Shown piece by piece: positions 22,103 to 31,214 of a stretch of 64,000 nucleotides of DNA. Numbering within the stretch: position 1 is the stretch's first letter; each line of letters starts with the position of its first letter. The translations under genes were made by a program, and so were the position numbers. Below the pieces are notes generated by a model. That model made no database searches, was not told the origin of the DNA, and saw nothing but the letters and a program-made list of their open reading frames with translations. Source of the stretch: Verrucosispora sp. NA02020 (lineage in GTDB: Bacteria > Actinomycetota > Actinomycetes > Mycobacteriales > Micromonosporaceae); assembly GCF_013364215.1 (NCBI RefSeq), contig NZ_CP054923.1, positions 6,262,001-6,326,000 of the forward strand, given 5' to 3'.

Positions 22103-22582
22103 ATGGCGGGACGGGGTACGCCGGCGATCGCGCTGCTGGCGAAGCAGAGGATCACGCACCGCACCCACCCGTACGACGTCCCGCCGGACGCCGCCAACTA
22201 CGGCGCGGTGGTCGCCGCCGCGCTCGCGGTCGCGCCGGAACGGGTCTTCAAGACCCTGGTCACCGAGGTCGACGGCGCGCTGACCGTGGCGGTGGTGCCG
22301 GTCACCGGCGAGTTGGACCTCAAGGCCCTCGCCGCGGCCGTGGGCGGCAAGCGGGCGGCGCTGGCCGACCGCGCGGCGGCCGAGCGGACCACCGGGTACG
22401 TGCGGGGCGGCATCAGTCCGCTCGGCCAACGCAAGCGGCTGCCCACCGTGATCGACGAGTCCGCCCTGGCGCATCCCACCGTGTACGTGTCGGCCGGTCG
22501 CCGGGGTCTCCAGGTGGAATTGGCGCCCACGGATCTCGTGGCGCTCACCGAGGCCAGCACCGCCGCGCTGACCACCGGCTGA
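22103..22582 (+). CDS. YbaK/EbsC-type aminoacyl-tRNA deacylase
   Basis: A 159-residue protein of the YbaK family, which hydrolyses mischarged Cys-tRNA(Pro) or related species in trans. Visible landmarks: VFKTLVTEVDGALTVAVVPV, the catalytic-type Lys in this VFKTL motif, and GGISPLGQRKRLPTVIDES. The ATG at 22103 is seven bases after TAGGTT, indicating a leaderless start; a TTG nine bases upstream is less likely. Confidence 0.88.
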   Translation: MAGRGTPAIALLAKQRITHRTHPYDVPPDAANYGAVVAAALAVAPERVFKTLVTEVDGALTVAVVPVTGELDLKALAAAVGGKRAALADRAAAERTTGYVRGGISPLGQRKRLPTVIDESALAHPTVYVSAGRRGLQVELAPTDLVALTEASTAALTTG

Positions 22583-22654
22583 CCGCACCCGACCTGCCCA
22601 CTTATCCGTCGTCGCCCGGCCGCGTACCGGGCGGGTGTCGTCGGCGTTGCTGAA

Positions 22655-22733
22655 TTGTTACCGCCGACAACAAACTCATCGCGATCGCACTCTTGTGCTG
22701 GCGTGTGGGGCGCAATACGTTGCCGGACACAAC
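22655..22733 (+). promoter_or_regulatory. Candidate ROK-repressor operators upstream of the ABC transporter
   Basis: The leader has two short inverted repeats: TTGTT-N9-AACAA (22655-22673) and GTTG-N7-CAAC (22719-22733), spaced about 62 bp apart. A possible -10 (tacgtt) overlaps the second. ROK regulators of xylose-type systems bind such AT-rich palindromes, and a ROK gene closes this operon; the match is suggestive only. Confidence 0.35.
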
Positions 22734-22780
22734 AAAACAAACACCGACACCCTTCCCCCACCCTCGAAAGGACCCTGCAG

Positions 22781-23875
22781 ATGCGCAAGGGCTTCCTCGC
22801 CGTCGGCGCCGTGGGTCTCCTGACCCTCGGCTCCCTGACGGCCTGCGGCGACGACTCCGGCGGCAACCAGGCCGGTTCCGACAAGACCCCGAAGATCGGG
22901 GTGATCCTGCCGGACAGCAAGTCCTCCGTCCGCTGGGAGAGCGCGGACCGCAAGTTCCTGGAGGAGGCGTTCAAGGCCGCCGGCGTCCAGTACGACATCC
23001 AGAACGCCCAGGGTGACAAGAACGCGTTCCAGACCATCGCCGACCAGATGATCACCAGCGGCGTCACCGCGCTGATGATCGTCAACCTGGACTCCGGCAC
23101 CGGCAAGGCCGTGCTCGACAAGGCCAAGTCGCAGGGCGTCGCCACCATCGACTACGACCGCCTCACCCTCGGCGGCTCGGCGGAGTACTACGTCAGCTTC
23201 GACAACGAGGCCGTCGGCAAGCTCCAGGGCGAGGGCCTCGTCAAGTGCCTCACCGACGCCAAGGTGGAGAAGCCGGCGATCGCGTACCTGAACGGCTCGC
23301 CGACCGACAACAACGCGACCCTGTTCAAGAACGGGTACGACTCGGTCCTCAAGCCGAAGTTCGACTCGGGCGAGTACACCAAGGCCGCCGACGACTCGGT
23401 GCCGGACTGGGACAACGCGCAGGCCGCCACCATCTTCGAGCAGCAGCTCACCAAGGCCAGCGGCAAGATCGACGGCGTGCTGAGCGCGAACGACGGCCTG
23501 GGCAACGCCGCCATCTCGGTGCTCAAGAAGAACAACCTCAACGGCAAGGTCCCGGTGACCGGCCAGGACGCCGACCCGCAGGGTCTGCAGAACATCCTCG
23601 CCGGTGACCAGTGCATGACCGTCTACAAGGCCGTCAAGCAGGAGGCGGACGCCGCTTCCGAGCTGGCCATCGCGCTGGCCAAGGGCGAGCGCAAGGAGAC
23701 CGGCCAGACGGTCAAGGACCCGGAGAGCGGTCGGGACGTGGCCAGCGTCCTGCTCACCCCGAAGGCGATCTACAAGGAGAACGTCAAGGACGTCATCGCC
23801 GACGGCTACGTGACCAAGGAAGAGGTCTGCACCCCCGACTTCGCCAAGCTCTGCACCGAAGCGGGCATCAGCTGA
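22781..23875 (+). CDS. Sugar ABC transporter substrate-binding lipoprotein, XylF-like
   Basis: A 364-residue periplasmic-binding-type lipoprotein (signal with lipobox LTAC, C20-21 region) of the ribose/xylose class. It has KIGVILPDSKSSVRWESADR, a typical XylF opening, VDYDR-like TIDYDRLTLGG, and DGVLSANDGLGNAAI in the second lobe. It captures a monosaccharide, probably D-xylose or a similar pentose, for the ATPase and permease downstream. An AAAGGA lies nine bases before the ATG. Confidence 0.88.
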   Translation: MRKGFLAVGAVGLLTLGSLTACGDDSGGNQAGSDKTPKIGVILPDSKSSVRWESADRKFLEEAFKAAGVQYDIQNAQGDKNAFQTIADQMITSGVTALMIVNLDSGTGKAVLDKAKSQGVATIDYDRLTLGGSAEYYVSFDNEAVGKLQGEGLVKCLTDAKVEKPAIAYLNGSPTDNNATLFKNGYDSVLKPKFDSGEYTKAADDSVPDWDNAQAATIFEQQLTKASGKIDGVLSANDGLGNAAISVLKKNNLNGKVPVTGQDADPQGLQNILAGDQCMTVYKAVKQEADAASELAIALAKGERKETGQTVKDPESGRDVASVLLTPKAIYKENVKDVIADGYVTKEEVCTPDFAKLCTEAGIS

Positions 23876-23891
23876 CCCACCCGCCTAGGCG

Positions 23892-23928
23892 GCGCCGCCC
23901 GGCACGGCAACCCCGTGCCGGGCGGCGC
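23892..23928 (+). terminator. Intra-operon hairpin after the binding-protein gene
   Basis: A strong stem (gcgccgcccggcacgg and complement, 16 bp) with a tight loop lies 17 bp after the binding-protein stop. In ABC operons such hairpins stabilise the upstream mRNA or terminate partly, giving excess binding protein. Confidence 0.7.
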
Positions 23929-23977
23929 GACGCCGCTGGACGGGTCCCGATCTCCCTCCGTGTCTAAGGAGAACCCC

Positions 23978-24796
23978 GTGTCCGCGACCCCACTGCTGGA
24001 GCTACGCGGGATCGACAAGAGCTTCGGTCCCGTCCAGGTCCTGCGCGACGTCGCCTTCGCCGCCTACCCGGGCGAGGTGACCGCGCTCGTCGGCGACAAC
24101 GGCGCCGGCAAGTCGACCCTGGTCAAGTGCATCAGCGGCATCTACCCCACCGACTCCGGGGAGTTCGTCTTCGACGGCCGCCCGGTGCACATCAACAGCC
24201 CCCGCGACGCCGCCTCGCTCGGCATCGAGGTCGTCTACCAGGACCTCGCGCTCTGCGACAACCTCGACATCGTGCAGAACATGTTCCTCGGGCGGGAGAA
24301 GCGCAGCGGCATCGTCCTGGACGAGCCGACGATGGAGCAGATGGCCGCGGAGACCCTCGCCGGGCTCTCCGTACGCACCGTCAAGTCGCTGCGCCAGCAC
24401 GTCTCCAGCCTCTCCGGCGGCCAGCGCCAGACCGTGGCGATCGCCAAGGCGGTGCTCTGGAACAGCAAGCTGGTGATCCTGGACGAGCCGACCGCCGCGC
24501 TCGGCGTCGCACAGACCGCCCAGGTGCTCGAACTGGTCCGCCGGCTGGCCGACAACGGTCTGGCCGTGGTGCTCATCTCGCACAACATGAACGACGTCTT
24601 CGCCGTCTCCGACCGGATCGCCGCGCTCTATCTCGGCCAGATGGTCGCCCAGGTGAGGACCACCGACATCACGCACTCGCAGATCGTCGAACTGATCACC
24701 GCAGGCCGTTCCGGCGGGCTCGGGCTCGCCACCGAACCGGCCACCAACGGCAACGGTGGAGCACCCGCCAGCAGCAACACAGGAGGGCTGGCATGA
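23978..24796 (+). CDS. Sugar ABC transporter ATP-binding protein, XylG-like (single domain)
   Basis: A 272-residue ATPase: Walker A GDNGAGKST, signature LSGGQRQ, Walker B LVILDEPTAALG and the switch His in VVLISHNMNDV. Unlike XylG or RbsA of enterics, which have two fused nucleotide-binding domains, this protein has one, as in the FrcA-type subgroup. The GTG start follows AAGGAG by six bases. Its stop overlaps, as ATGA, the start of a 24-codon reading frame from the repeat cassette that separates it from the permease gene. Confidence 0.9.
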   Translation: MSATPLLELRGIDKSFGPVQVLRDVAFAAYPGEVTALVGDNGAGKSTLVKCISGIYPTDSGEFVFDGRPVHINSPRDAASLGIEVVYQDLALCDNLDIVQNMFLGREKRSGIVLDEPTMEQMAAETLAGLSVRTVKSLRQHVSSLSGGQRQTVAIAKAVLWNSKLVILDEPTAALGVAQTAQVLELVRRLADNGLAVVLISHNMNDVFAVSDRIAALYLGQMVAQVRTTDITHSQIVELITAGRSGGLGLATEPATNGNGGAPASSNTGGLA

Positions 24797-24867
24797 GCGA
24801 GCCGCAGCGAGCGAATCATCAACTCCGGGCCGAGGCCGGCCCGCAGCGCAGCGGAGGGTCGGCATGA
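24793..24867 (+). CDS. 24-residue peptide of the ATGA coupling cassette (copy A)
   Basis: An open frame of 24 codons begins MSEPQRANHQL and ends PQRSGGSA. Its ATG overlaps the ATPase stop (ATGA) and its TGA overlaps the permease start (ATGA). The native AGGAGGG of the junction precedes it, and the cassette supplies a new GGAGGG five bases before the permease ATG. It is related to two cassettes at 55982-56145 by the shared MSE.QRAN start and the RSG near the end. Whether the peptide is stable is unknown. Confidence 0.7.
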   Translation: MSEPQRANHQLRAEAGPQRSGGSA

Positions 24868-26123
24868 GTTCCACCGCCGTCAAGCAGGACGGGCCGGCCG
24901 CCGTGGCACCGGCACCCTCCGTCGCCAGTCACGTACGCGGCTACTGGCGTCGGGTACGCGGCGGCGACATCGGCGCGCTGCCCGCCGTCGCCGGCCTGCT
25001 CGTCCTCTGCACGATCTTCTCGATCATGCGTCCGAGCTTCCTCACCGCGGGCAACTTCGCCAACCTGTTCACCCAGGGCGCGGCGGTCACGTTGATCGCC
25101 ATGGGGCTGGTCTTCGTCCTGCTGCTGGGCGAGATCGACCTCTCCGCCGGTTTCGCCAGCGGCGTCTGCGCGGCGGTGCTGGCCAACGTGGTGACCGTCC
25201 TCGGGTACCCCTGGTACGTGGCGGTGCTCGCGGCCGTGCTCACCGGCCTGGTCATCGGCACCACGCTGGGCTTCCTGGTCGCCAAGGTCGGCATCCCGTC
25301 GTTCGTGGTCACCCTCGCCGGCTTCCTCGCCTTCCAGGGCGTGGTGCTGCTGCTGATGGAGGAGGGCCGGAACATCTCGGTCCGCGACCCGGTCCTGGTG
25401 GCGATCGCCAACCGCAACCTGCCGCCGGCGCTCGGCTGGGCACTGGCCGCGCTCGCGGTCGCCGGCTTCGCCGCGGTGCAGTTGCTGCGGTACCGCAAGC
25501 GTGCCGCACGCGGCCTGATCAACGACCCGCTGGCCATGGTGCTGGGCCGGATCGGCATCCTGGCCGTGGTCCTCGGCGTCGCCGTCTACGTACTCAACCT
25601 GGAGCGCAGCCGCAACGTGCTGATCAGCTCGCTCAAGGGTGTACCGATCGTGGTGCCGATCATCGCCGTCCTGCTCGTGGCCTGGACGTTCGTGCTCCAG
25701 CGCACCAGCTACGGCCGGCACATCTACGCGGTCGGCGGCAACAAGGAGGCCGCGCGCCGGGCCGGCATCAACGTGGACCGGATCCGCATCTCGGTCTTCG
25801 TGATCTGCTCCACGATGGCGGCGATCGGCGGCATCGTGGCGGCGAGCCGGGCCAACTCGGTCGACCCGAACACCGGTGGCAGCAACGTGCTGCTGTACGC
25901 CGTCGGGGCGGCGGTGATCGGTGGTACCAGCCTCTTCGGTGGCAAGGGACGCGTCCTGGACGCGGTCCTCGGTGGCGCCGTGGTGGCGGTGATCGACAAT
26001 GGCATGGGGCTGATGGGCTACAGCTCGGGCGTGAAGTTCGTGGTCACCGGCGTGGTGCTGCTGCTCGCGGCGAGTGTCGACGCGTTGTCGCGACGACGAG
26101 CCTCGGCCACCGGCAACCGCTGA
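24864..26123 (+). CDS. Sugar ABC transporter permease, XylH-like
   Basis: A 419-residue inner-membrane permease of the BPD_transp_2 family with about ten hydrophobic helices. Visible landmarks: GEIDLSAG early, the EAA-like loop GGNKEAARRAGINVDRIR, and VIGGTSLFGGKGRVLDAVLGG near the end. It forms the channel for the sugar bound by the XylF-like protein. Translation is probably coupled to the cassette peptide through ATGA. Confidence 0.9.
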   Translation: MSSTAVKQDGPAAVAPAPSVASHVRGYWRRVRGGDIGALPAVAGLLVLCTIFSIMRPSFLTAGNFANLFTQGAAVTLIAMGLVFVLLLGEIDLSAGFASGVCAAVLANVVTVLGYPWYVAVLAAVLTGLVIGTTLGFLVAKVGIPSFVVTLAGFLAFQGVVLLLMEEGRNISVRDPVLVAIANRNLPPALGWALAALAVAGFAAVQLLRYRKRAARGLINDPLAMVLGRIGILAVVLGVAVYVLNLERSRNVLISSLKGVPIVVPIIAVLLVAWTFVLQRTSYGRHIYAVGGNKEAARRAGINVDRIRISVFVICSTMAAIGGIVAASRANSVDPNTGGSNVLLYAVGAAVIGGTSLFGGKGRVLDAVLGGAVVAVIDNGMGLMGYSSGVKFVVTGVVLLLAASVDALSRRRASATGNR

Positions 26124-26152
26124 TCCGCTGTACCGAAAGTAGTCAAGCCTCG

Positions 26153-27334
26153 ATGCGCGTAGGACCCAGCCAGGACGAGATCCGTCGGCAGAATCTCGGT
26201 GCCCTGCTGCGTTACGTGCACCTGCACGGCGCCACCACGCGCGCCGAGCTGACGAACACGCTGGGCTTGAACCGGAGCACCATCGGCGCGCTCACCGCCG
26301 ACCTCGCCGCCGCCGGACTGGTGAGCGAGGGGGCGCCGAAGGAGACCGGCCGGGCCGGACGACCGTCGCTGGTCGTCCGGCCCGAGTCGGACCGGGTCTT
26401 CGCGTACGCGTACAGCATCGAGGTGGACCGGCTGCGGGCCGCGCGGGTCGGTCTGGGCGGTGCGGTGCTCGACCGTTGGGAACTGGACCGCCCGCGCGGG
26501 TTGACCGCGACGGAGGCCGCCCCGCTGCTGGCCGGAGCGGTGAAGGAGATGCGGCACGGGCTGCCGCAGGACGCGGTCTGCGTCGGGGCCGGGGTGGCGG
26601 TCTGCGGCATGGTGCGCCGCGACGACGGTCTGGTCCGCCTCGGCCCGACCACCGGATGGGTGGACGAGCCGATCGGCACCACCCTCGGCAGCGAACTCGG
26701 CGTCGACGTCCCGGTCACCGTGGGGAACGTCGCCGACGTGGCGGCCTTCGCCGAACACGCCCGGGGCGCGGCGGCCGGCTGCGACAACGTCATCTATCTC
26801 TACGGCGACGTCGGCGTGGGCGCCGGGATCATCGCCGGTGGCCGCCGCCTCACCGGGCACGGCGGCTACAGCGGCGAGGTCGGGCACATGGTGGTCAGCC
26901 GCGACGGGGTGCGCTGCGAGTGCGGCAACCGGGGCTGCTGGGAGACCGAGATCGGCGAGCACGGGCTGCTGCGGGCCGCCGAGCGCTCCGACGCCCGGGG
27001 CCGGGAGGCGATGCTCGCGGTCTTCGACGCCGCCGACCGTGGCGACGCCCGGGCCCAGACGGCGGTACGCCAGGCCGGCGACTGGCTGGGTTTCGGTGTC
27101 GCCAACCTGGTCAACATCTTCAACCCCGAGATGGTCATCTTCGGCGGCACCATGCGCGACCTCTATCTGGCCGCCGCCGCCCAGGTACGCAGCCGGCTCA
27201 ACTCCAACGGCCTGCCCGCCTGCCTGGAGCACGTACGCCTGCGGACGCCGAAACTCGGCGAGGACGCCCCGCTTGTCGGCGCCGCCGAACTCGCCTTCGA
27301 ACGGCTGCTGGCCGACCCGCTCGACGTCGGCTGA
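26153..27334 (+). CDS. ROK-family transcriptional regulator
   Basis: A 393-residue protein with an N-terminal winged helix (TTRAELTNTLGLNRSTIGAL) and a sugar-kinase-like ROK domain. The ROK zinc site is present (GEVGHM, then CECGNRGCWE). The gene lies 29 bp downstream of the permease gene and is probably the XylR/NagC-type local repressor of the transporter; the effector should be the transported sugar (inference). Confidence 0.9.
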   Translation: MRVGPSQDEIRRQNLGALLRYVHLHGATTRAELTNTLGLNRSTIGALTADLAAAGLVSEGAPKETGRAGRPSLVVRPESDRVFAYAYSIEVDRLRAARVGLGGAVLDRWELDRPRGLTATEAAPLLAGAVKEMRHGLPQDAVCVGAGVAVCGMVRRDDGLVRLGPTTGWVDEPIGTTLGSELGVDVPVTVGNVADVAAFAEHARGAAAGCDNVIYLYGDVGVGAGIIAGGRRLTGHGGYSGEVGHMVVSRDGVRCECGNRGCWETEIGEHGLLRAAERSDARGREAMLAVFDAADRGDARAQTAVRQAGDWLGFGVANLVNIFNPEMVIFGGTMRDLYLAAAAQVRSRLNSNGLPACLEHVRLRTPKLGEDAPLVGAAELAFERLLADPLDVG

Positions 27335-27478
27335 CCCGACCGGACAAGACCGTGAACCGGTTTCGGAACCGGTGAACTGATCGGCCACTCATTCCGTACC
27401 ACTGTGCGGACGAGCGGCCGGCGTGTCAGGCCGCCGTCACGTAGTCGACCGGTTCTCGTCCGAGGAGGCGCCGCAGAC

Positions 27479-28216
27479 ATGGCACCGCTGGATTCCGCTC
27501 GTCGCCGGCAGGGCACCCGGTCCCGTCGCCTGGCGGTGCTGCTCACCACGATCGCCGCCGCTCTCGTCTGGCATCCCGGTGCCGCCGTGGCCGCGCCCGC
27601 CGGCCAGCAACTCGCCGCCGCCGACCAGGCCCTGCTCGACGGGGTACGCCTGGCCGGGCTCTGGGAGATGCCGGCCGGACAGATGGCCGCCGAGAAGGGC
27701 CAGTCGGCGGTGGTCCGCGAGGTCGGTGCGGAGATCGCCCGGCAGCACGAGGAACTGGACCGACTCACCGTGGAGGCCGCCAACAAGCTCGGCGCGACCA
27801 TCCCGACCGTGCCGTCCGCACAGCAGCAGCAGTGGCTGAAGGAGATGAAGGACGCCACCGGCGCCCGGTTCGACCAGATCTTCGTCACCCGGCTCCGGGT
27901 CGCCCACGGCTCGATCCTCCCGGTCGTCACCGCGGTCCGCGGCAGCACCCGCAACGACGTCATCCGCGACCTGGCCAACGCCACCAACAAGTACGTCAGC
28001 GACCACATGCTGATGCTGGAGAGCACCGGCCTGGTGCGGTACGCCGAACTGCCGCCCGCCGTGCTGCCCGCGCCCGGCGAGGACGGACTGATCGCCGCCG
28101 CGTCGGCCAACACCGCACCGGCGGTGGGCATCAGCAACACCCTGATCTGGGCCATCTTCTTCGTTGCCATCGGCACCGGCGGCTTCCTCAGCTATCGGCT
28201 GTTGCGCCGCAGGTAA
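27479..28216 (+). CDS. DUF4142-type secreted protein with C-terminal membrane anchor
   Basis: A 245-residue protein: signal peptide (residues about 18-40, ending AVAAPAG), a helical DUF4142-like ferritin-fold region (VREVGAEIARQHEELDRLTV), and a C-terminal transmembrane helix (LIWAIFFVAIGTGGFLSYRL) before RRR. GAGGAGG precedes the ATG. Function unknown; next to a copper-resistance-type gene, so an envelope metal or stress role is conceivable. Confidence 0.75.
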   Translation: MAPLDSARRRQGTRSRRLAVLLTTIAAALVWHPGAAVAAPAGQQLAAADQALLDGVRLAGLWEMPAGQMAAEKGQSAVVREVGAEIARQHEELDRLTVEAANKLGATIPTVPSAQQQQWLKEMKDATGARFDQIFVTRLRVAHGSILPVVTAVRGSTRNDVIRDLANATNKYVSDHMLMLESTGLVRYAELPPAVLPAPGEDGLIAAASANTAPAVGISNTLIWAIFFVAIGTGGFLSYRLLRRR

Positions 28217-28233
28217 CCAGCCGACCCGCACCG

Positions 28234-29877
28234 ATGGCACCCCGTACCCGGGCCCTCGCCCTCCTCGGGCTGGTCCTGGCCACCCTGTGCGCCGCCCTGG
28301 GTCCCGCCGGCCCAGCGGCGGCGCACGCCGTCGTGGTGGACACCACGCCGCAGCGCGACGAGGTGCTCCCGTACGCGCCACGCGAGGTCCTGGTCACCTT
28401 CAGCGAGTCGGTCGCGCCGGTGTCCGGCCGGGTGCAGGTGCTCGCGCCGGACGGTAAGCGGATCAACATCGGTGACCCGGAGGTCCGCGACCGGACCCTG
28501 CGGATCATGCTGCGCGCCTCCGACCGGCCGCTCGGCACGTACCTGGTCAGTTACCGCGTCATCTCGGCGGACAGTCATCCGGTCGCCGGCAGCTTCACCT
28601 TCGCCGCCGGGGCACCGTCGGTGGCCCCACCCCTGCCGGCCGTGGCGGAGTCGGAGTCACCGGCCGGGGTCCTGGTGCCCGCCGCCAAGTTCCTCGGCTA
28701 CCTCGGTCTGCTGCTGGCGGTCGGTCCGCCGCTGCTCGCTGCGGCGTTCTGGCCACCCCGGCGGTCCCGGCGGGGTGCGACGGTGACGGCGCTGGTCGGG
28801 CTCGGCCTGGTCGCCGTGGCCACCGTCGGCACCTGGGTCGGGCAGGCCGCCCAGGTGGTCGGCGCGCCGGTCGGGCAACTCTCCCCCGCCGACCTGCGCG
28901 CCGTCGCCGACACCGACATCGGCCTGGTGCTGGCGGCACGCCTGGCCCTGGTCGGCGTCGCCGCGGCGCTGCTGCCGGCGGTCACCCGGGGACGCGCCGG
29001 GCGGGTCCGGACGGGGGCGCTGGCCGTCGTGGGGGTGGCCGGGGCGGTCACCTGGCCGCTCGCCGGGCATCCGGTCGCCGCACCGGTGCCGCCGGTGAGC
29101 ATCGTGCTGACCACCGTGCACGTCGTCGGGGTGGCGGTCTGGCTGGGCGGGCTGCTCGCCCTCACCGTGTTCCTGCTCCGGGGCACCCACGAGCGGGTTC
29201 TCGCCCGCATCCTGCCGGCCTGGTCGAAGTGGGCCACGCTGGCGGTGGCCTGGCTGGTCACCGCCGGGGTGCTCCAGGCCGCGATCGAACTCGGTCGGCC
29301 GTCGGCAGTGCTCGGCACCACGTACGGTCGGCTGCTCTGCGCCAAGGCCGCACTGCTCGCAGCCGTGCTGGCGATCGCGGCCTGGCAGCGGCGCCTGATC
29401 CGGCGGCGGATCGCCGCCGGGCGGCCCCGCTGGGTCGCCCGCGCGGCCGGTGTCGAACTCGCGGTGACCGCGATGGTCCTGGTGCTGACCGCCGTGCTGG
29501 TGCAGACGCCGCCGGGGCGGACGGACGGCGCGACCGCCGACGGGGTCACCCGGGACGGTGTCGCCCAGTCGTTGACCACAAGCATCTTCGTGGTGCAGTT
29601 CGACATCTACCCGGCGGCCCCGAACACGGCGAACAGCCTGCACGCGTACGTCTACACACCGGCGGGCAAGGAGCTGCCGGTGGCGGAGTGGAGCGTCACC
29701 GCCGCCCTGCCGGAGGCGGGTATCGAGCCGATCGCGATCGACGTGCTCAGCCTGGAACCGCACCACGGCAGCGCCGAGATCCAGTTCCCGCTGGCCGGCG
29801 AGTGGACGCTGCGGATCAGCGCCCGGACCAGCGACATCGACCGGGCCACCGCGACCACCACGGTGACCATCCGCTGA
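28234..29877 (+). CDS. CopC-CopD fusion copper protein with YtkA/FixH-like tail
   Basis: A 547-residue membrane protein. After a signal peptide the mature CopC domain begins at AHAVVVDTTP, the N-terminal His serving as a copper ligand; a second His is in ISADSHPVAGSF. About eight transmembrane helices of a CopD domain follow, with histidines in the helices (TTVHVVGVAVWLGG). The last about 110 residues are an extracytoplasmic beta-domain like YtkA/FixH. The role is copper binding and import or periplasmic copper handling. It starts 17 bp after the DUF4142 stop. Confidence 0.85.
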   Translation: MAPRTRALALLGLVLATLCAALGPAGPAAAHAVVVDTTPQRDEVLPYAPREVLVTFSESVAPVSGRVQVLAPDGKRINIGDPEVRDRTLRIMLRASDRPLGTYLVSYRVISADSHPVAGSFTFAAGAPSVAPPLPAVAESESPAGVLVPAAKFLGYLGLLLAVGPPLLAAAFWPPRRSRRGATVTALVGLGLVAVATVGTWVGQAAQVVGAPVGQLSPADLRAVADTDIGLVLAARLALVGVAAALLPAVTRGRAGRVRTGALAVVGVAGAVTWPLAGHPVAAPVPPVSIVLTTVHVVGVAVWLGGLLALTVFLLRGTHERVLARILPAWSKWATLAVAWLVTAGVLQAAIELGRPSAVLGTTYGRLLCAKAALLAAVLAIAAWQRRLIRRRIAAGRPRWVARAAGVELAVTAMVLVLTAVLVQTPPGRTDGATADGVTRDGVAQSLTTSIFVVQFDIYPAAPNTANSLHAYVYTPAGKELPVAEWSVTAALPEAGIEPIAIDVLSLEPHHGSAEIQFPLAGEWTLRISARTSDIDRATATTTVTIR

Positions 29878-29892
29878 CCGTGGTGGCCCGGT

Positions 29893-30147
29893 TCAGCGGT
29901 CGACCTGGGTGAAGTCCCAGGAGTGCGGCGGCCGGGCGAGCAGCATCACCGGCGGCTCGGGCAGCGGCCGGGGACTGCTGCGCCACTTCGAGATCACCAC
30001 CACCCGGTGGTCGGTGGAGGAGAACACCTCGCTGGACAGGTGCAGCGGGTCGTGCTCGAACTCGGGCAGGGCGCTGTCGCACACCCAGGTGATCAACTCG
30101 GCGAGCGCGTACGGCTCCGCCCGCGCCTCCCACATCCGTACGATCAC
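29893..30147 (-). CDS. Small protein, possible ABM-like ferredoxin fold
   Basis: An 84-residue protein starting VIVRMWEARAEPYALAELIT and ending RPPHSWDFTQVDR; the middle strand DHRVVVISKW resembles the antibiotic-biosynthesis-monooxygenase fold. The GTG follows GGGAGGA. It is the last gene of the tsaB-rimI-tsaD transcript, 15 bp after tsaD. I do not recognise a specific function. Confidence 0.65.
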   Translation of the reverse strand: MIVRMWEARAEPYALAELITWVCDSALPEFEHDPLHLSSEVFSSTDHRVVVISKWRSSPRPLPEPPVMLLARPPHSWDFTQVDR

Positions 30148-30161
30148 GTCGCCGTCCTCCC

Positions 30162-31208
30162 TCAGACGCTGACCGTGGTCAGCGGCATCGCCGAATCCGC
30201 GGGCAGGTCGAGCCGGCTCGGCGCGACCCCCGAGGCGACCAGGTGCGAGCCGAGGGCCGCCACCATCGCGCCGTTGTCGGTGCACAGTCCCGGCCGGGGT
30301 ACGCGTACCCGGATGCCGTGCCGCGCGGCCCGCTGCTCGGCCAACGCCCGCAGCCGCGAGTTGGCCGCCACTCCCCCGCCGATCACCAGGGTCTCCACGC
30401 CACTGCTGCGGCAGGCGTCCAGCGCCTTGGTGACCAGCACGTCGCAGACCGCCTCCTGGAAGGACGCCGCCACGTCGGCCACCGGCACCGGTTCACCGGC
30501 CCGCTGTCGTGCCTCCACCCACCGGGCCACCGCGGTCTTCAACCCGGAGAAGGAGAAGTCGTACCGGTGCGCGGCCAGGTCCTTGGCGGCGGTCAGGCCA
30601 CGCGGGAACGCGATCGACGCCGGATCGCCGGCCCGCGCCTCCCGGTCGATGTAGGGGCCGCCGGGAAACGGCAGGCCGAGCAGCCGGGCCACCTTGTCGA
30701 AGGCTTCCCCGGCCGCGTCGTCGATGGTGGCGCCCAGCGGGGTGACGCCGTGCGCCAGGTCGTCGACGAGCAGCAACGACGAGTGCCCCCCGGAGACCAG
30801 GAGGGCGATCGCCGGCTCGGGCAGCGGCCCGTGTTCCAGCGTGTCCACCGCCACGTGCGCGGCCAGGTGGTTGACCCCGTAGACGGGCTTCTCGGCGGCG
30901 ACCGCGTACCCCTTGGCCGCAGCCACCCCGACCAGCAGCGCACCGGCCAGCCCCGGGCCGGCGGTCACCGCGATCGCGTCGATGTCGGCGATCGTCACCC
31001 CGGCCTCGGTCAGCGCCCGCCGCATGGTCGGCACGATCGCCTCCAGGTGCGCCCGGCTGGCCACCTCCGGCACCACCCCACCGAACCGGGCGTGCTGGTC
31101 CACGCTGGACGCGAGCGCGTCGGCGAGCAGGGTGTGCCCGCGCACGATGCCGACACCGGTCTCGTCGCACGAGGTCTCGATGCCGAGGATCAGGGGTTCG
31201 TCAGCCAT
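30162..31208 (-). CDS. tsaD: tRNA N6-threonylcarbamoyladenosine synthase subunit TsaD
   Basis: This protein transfers the threonylcarbamoyl group to A37 of ANN-decoding tRNAs with TsaB and TsaE. In its 348 residues the ASKHA fold shows [26 protein letters not shown] and [14 protein letters not shown]. The metal site reads [10 protein letters not shown]: both His are kept, while the middle EG of the enteric HxEGH is AA, which I take as the actinobacterial form. Six bases separate it from the rimI stop. Confidence 0.95.
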   Translation of the reverse strand: MADEPLILGIETSCDETGVGIVRGHTLLADALASSVDQHARFGGVVPEVASRAHLEAIVPTMRRALTEAGVTIADIDAIAVTAGPGLAGALLVGVAAAKGYAVAAEKPVYGVNHLAAHVAVDTLEHGPLPEPAIALLVSGGHSSLLLVDDLAHGVTPLGATIDDAAGEAFDKVARLLGLPFPGGPYIDREARAGDPASIAFPRGLTAAKDLAAHRYDFSFSGLKTAVARWVEARQRAGEPVPVADVAASFQEAVCDVLVTKALDACRSSGVETLVIGGGVAANSRLRALAEQRAARHGIRVRVPRPGLCTDNGAMVAALGSHLVASGVAPSRLDLPADSAMPLTTVSV

Positions 31209-31214
31209 GGGTGC

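Noticed and set aside
22781..27334. ABC transporter region as part of a secondary-metabolite cluster
   Set aside because: The genes form a complete sugar-uptake operon with ROK control; no biosynthetic genes are present.
30162..31208. TsaD with a defective metal site (HLAAH)
   Set aside because: Both metal His residues are present and I recall this form in actinobacterial TsaD; not a loss.
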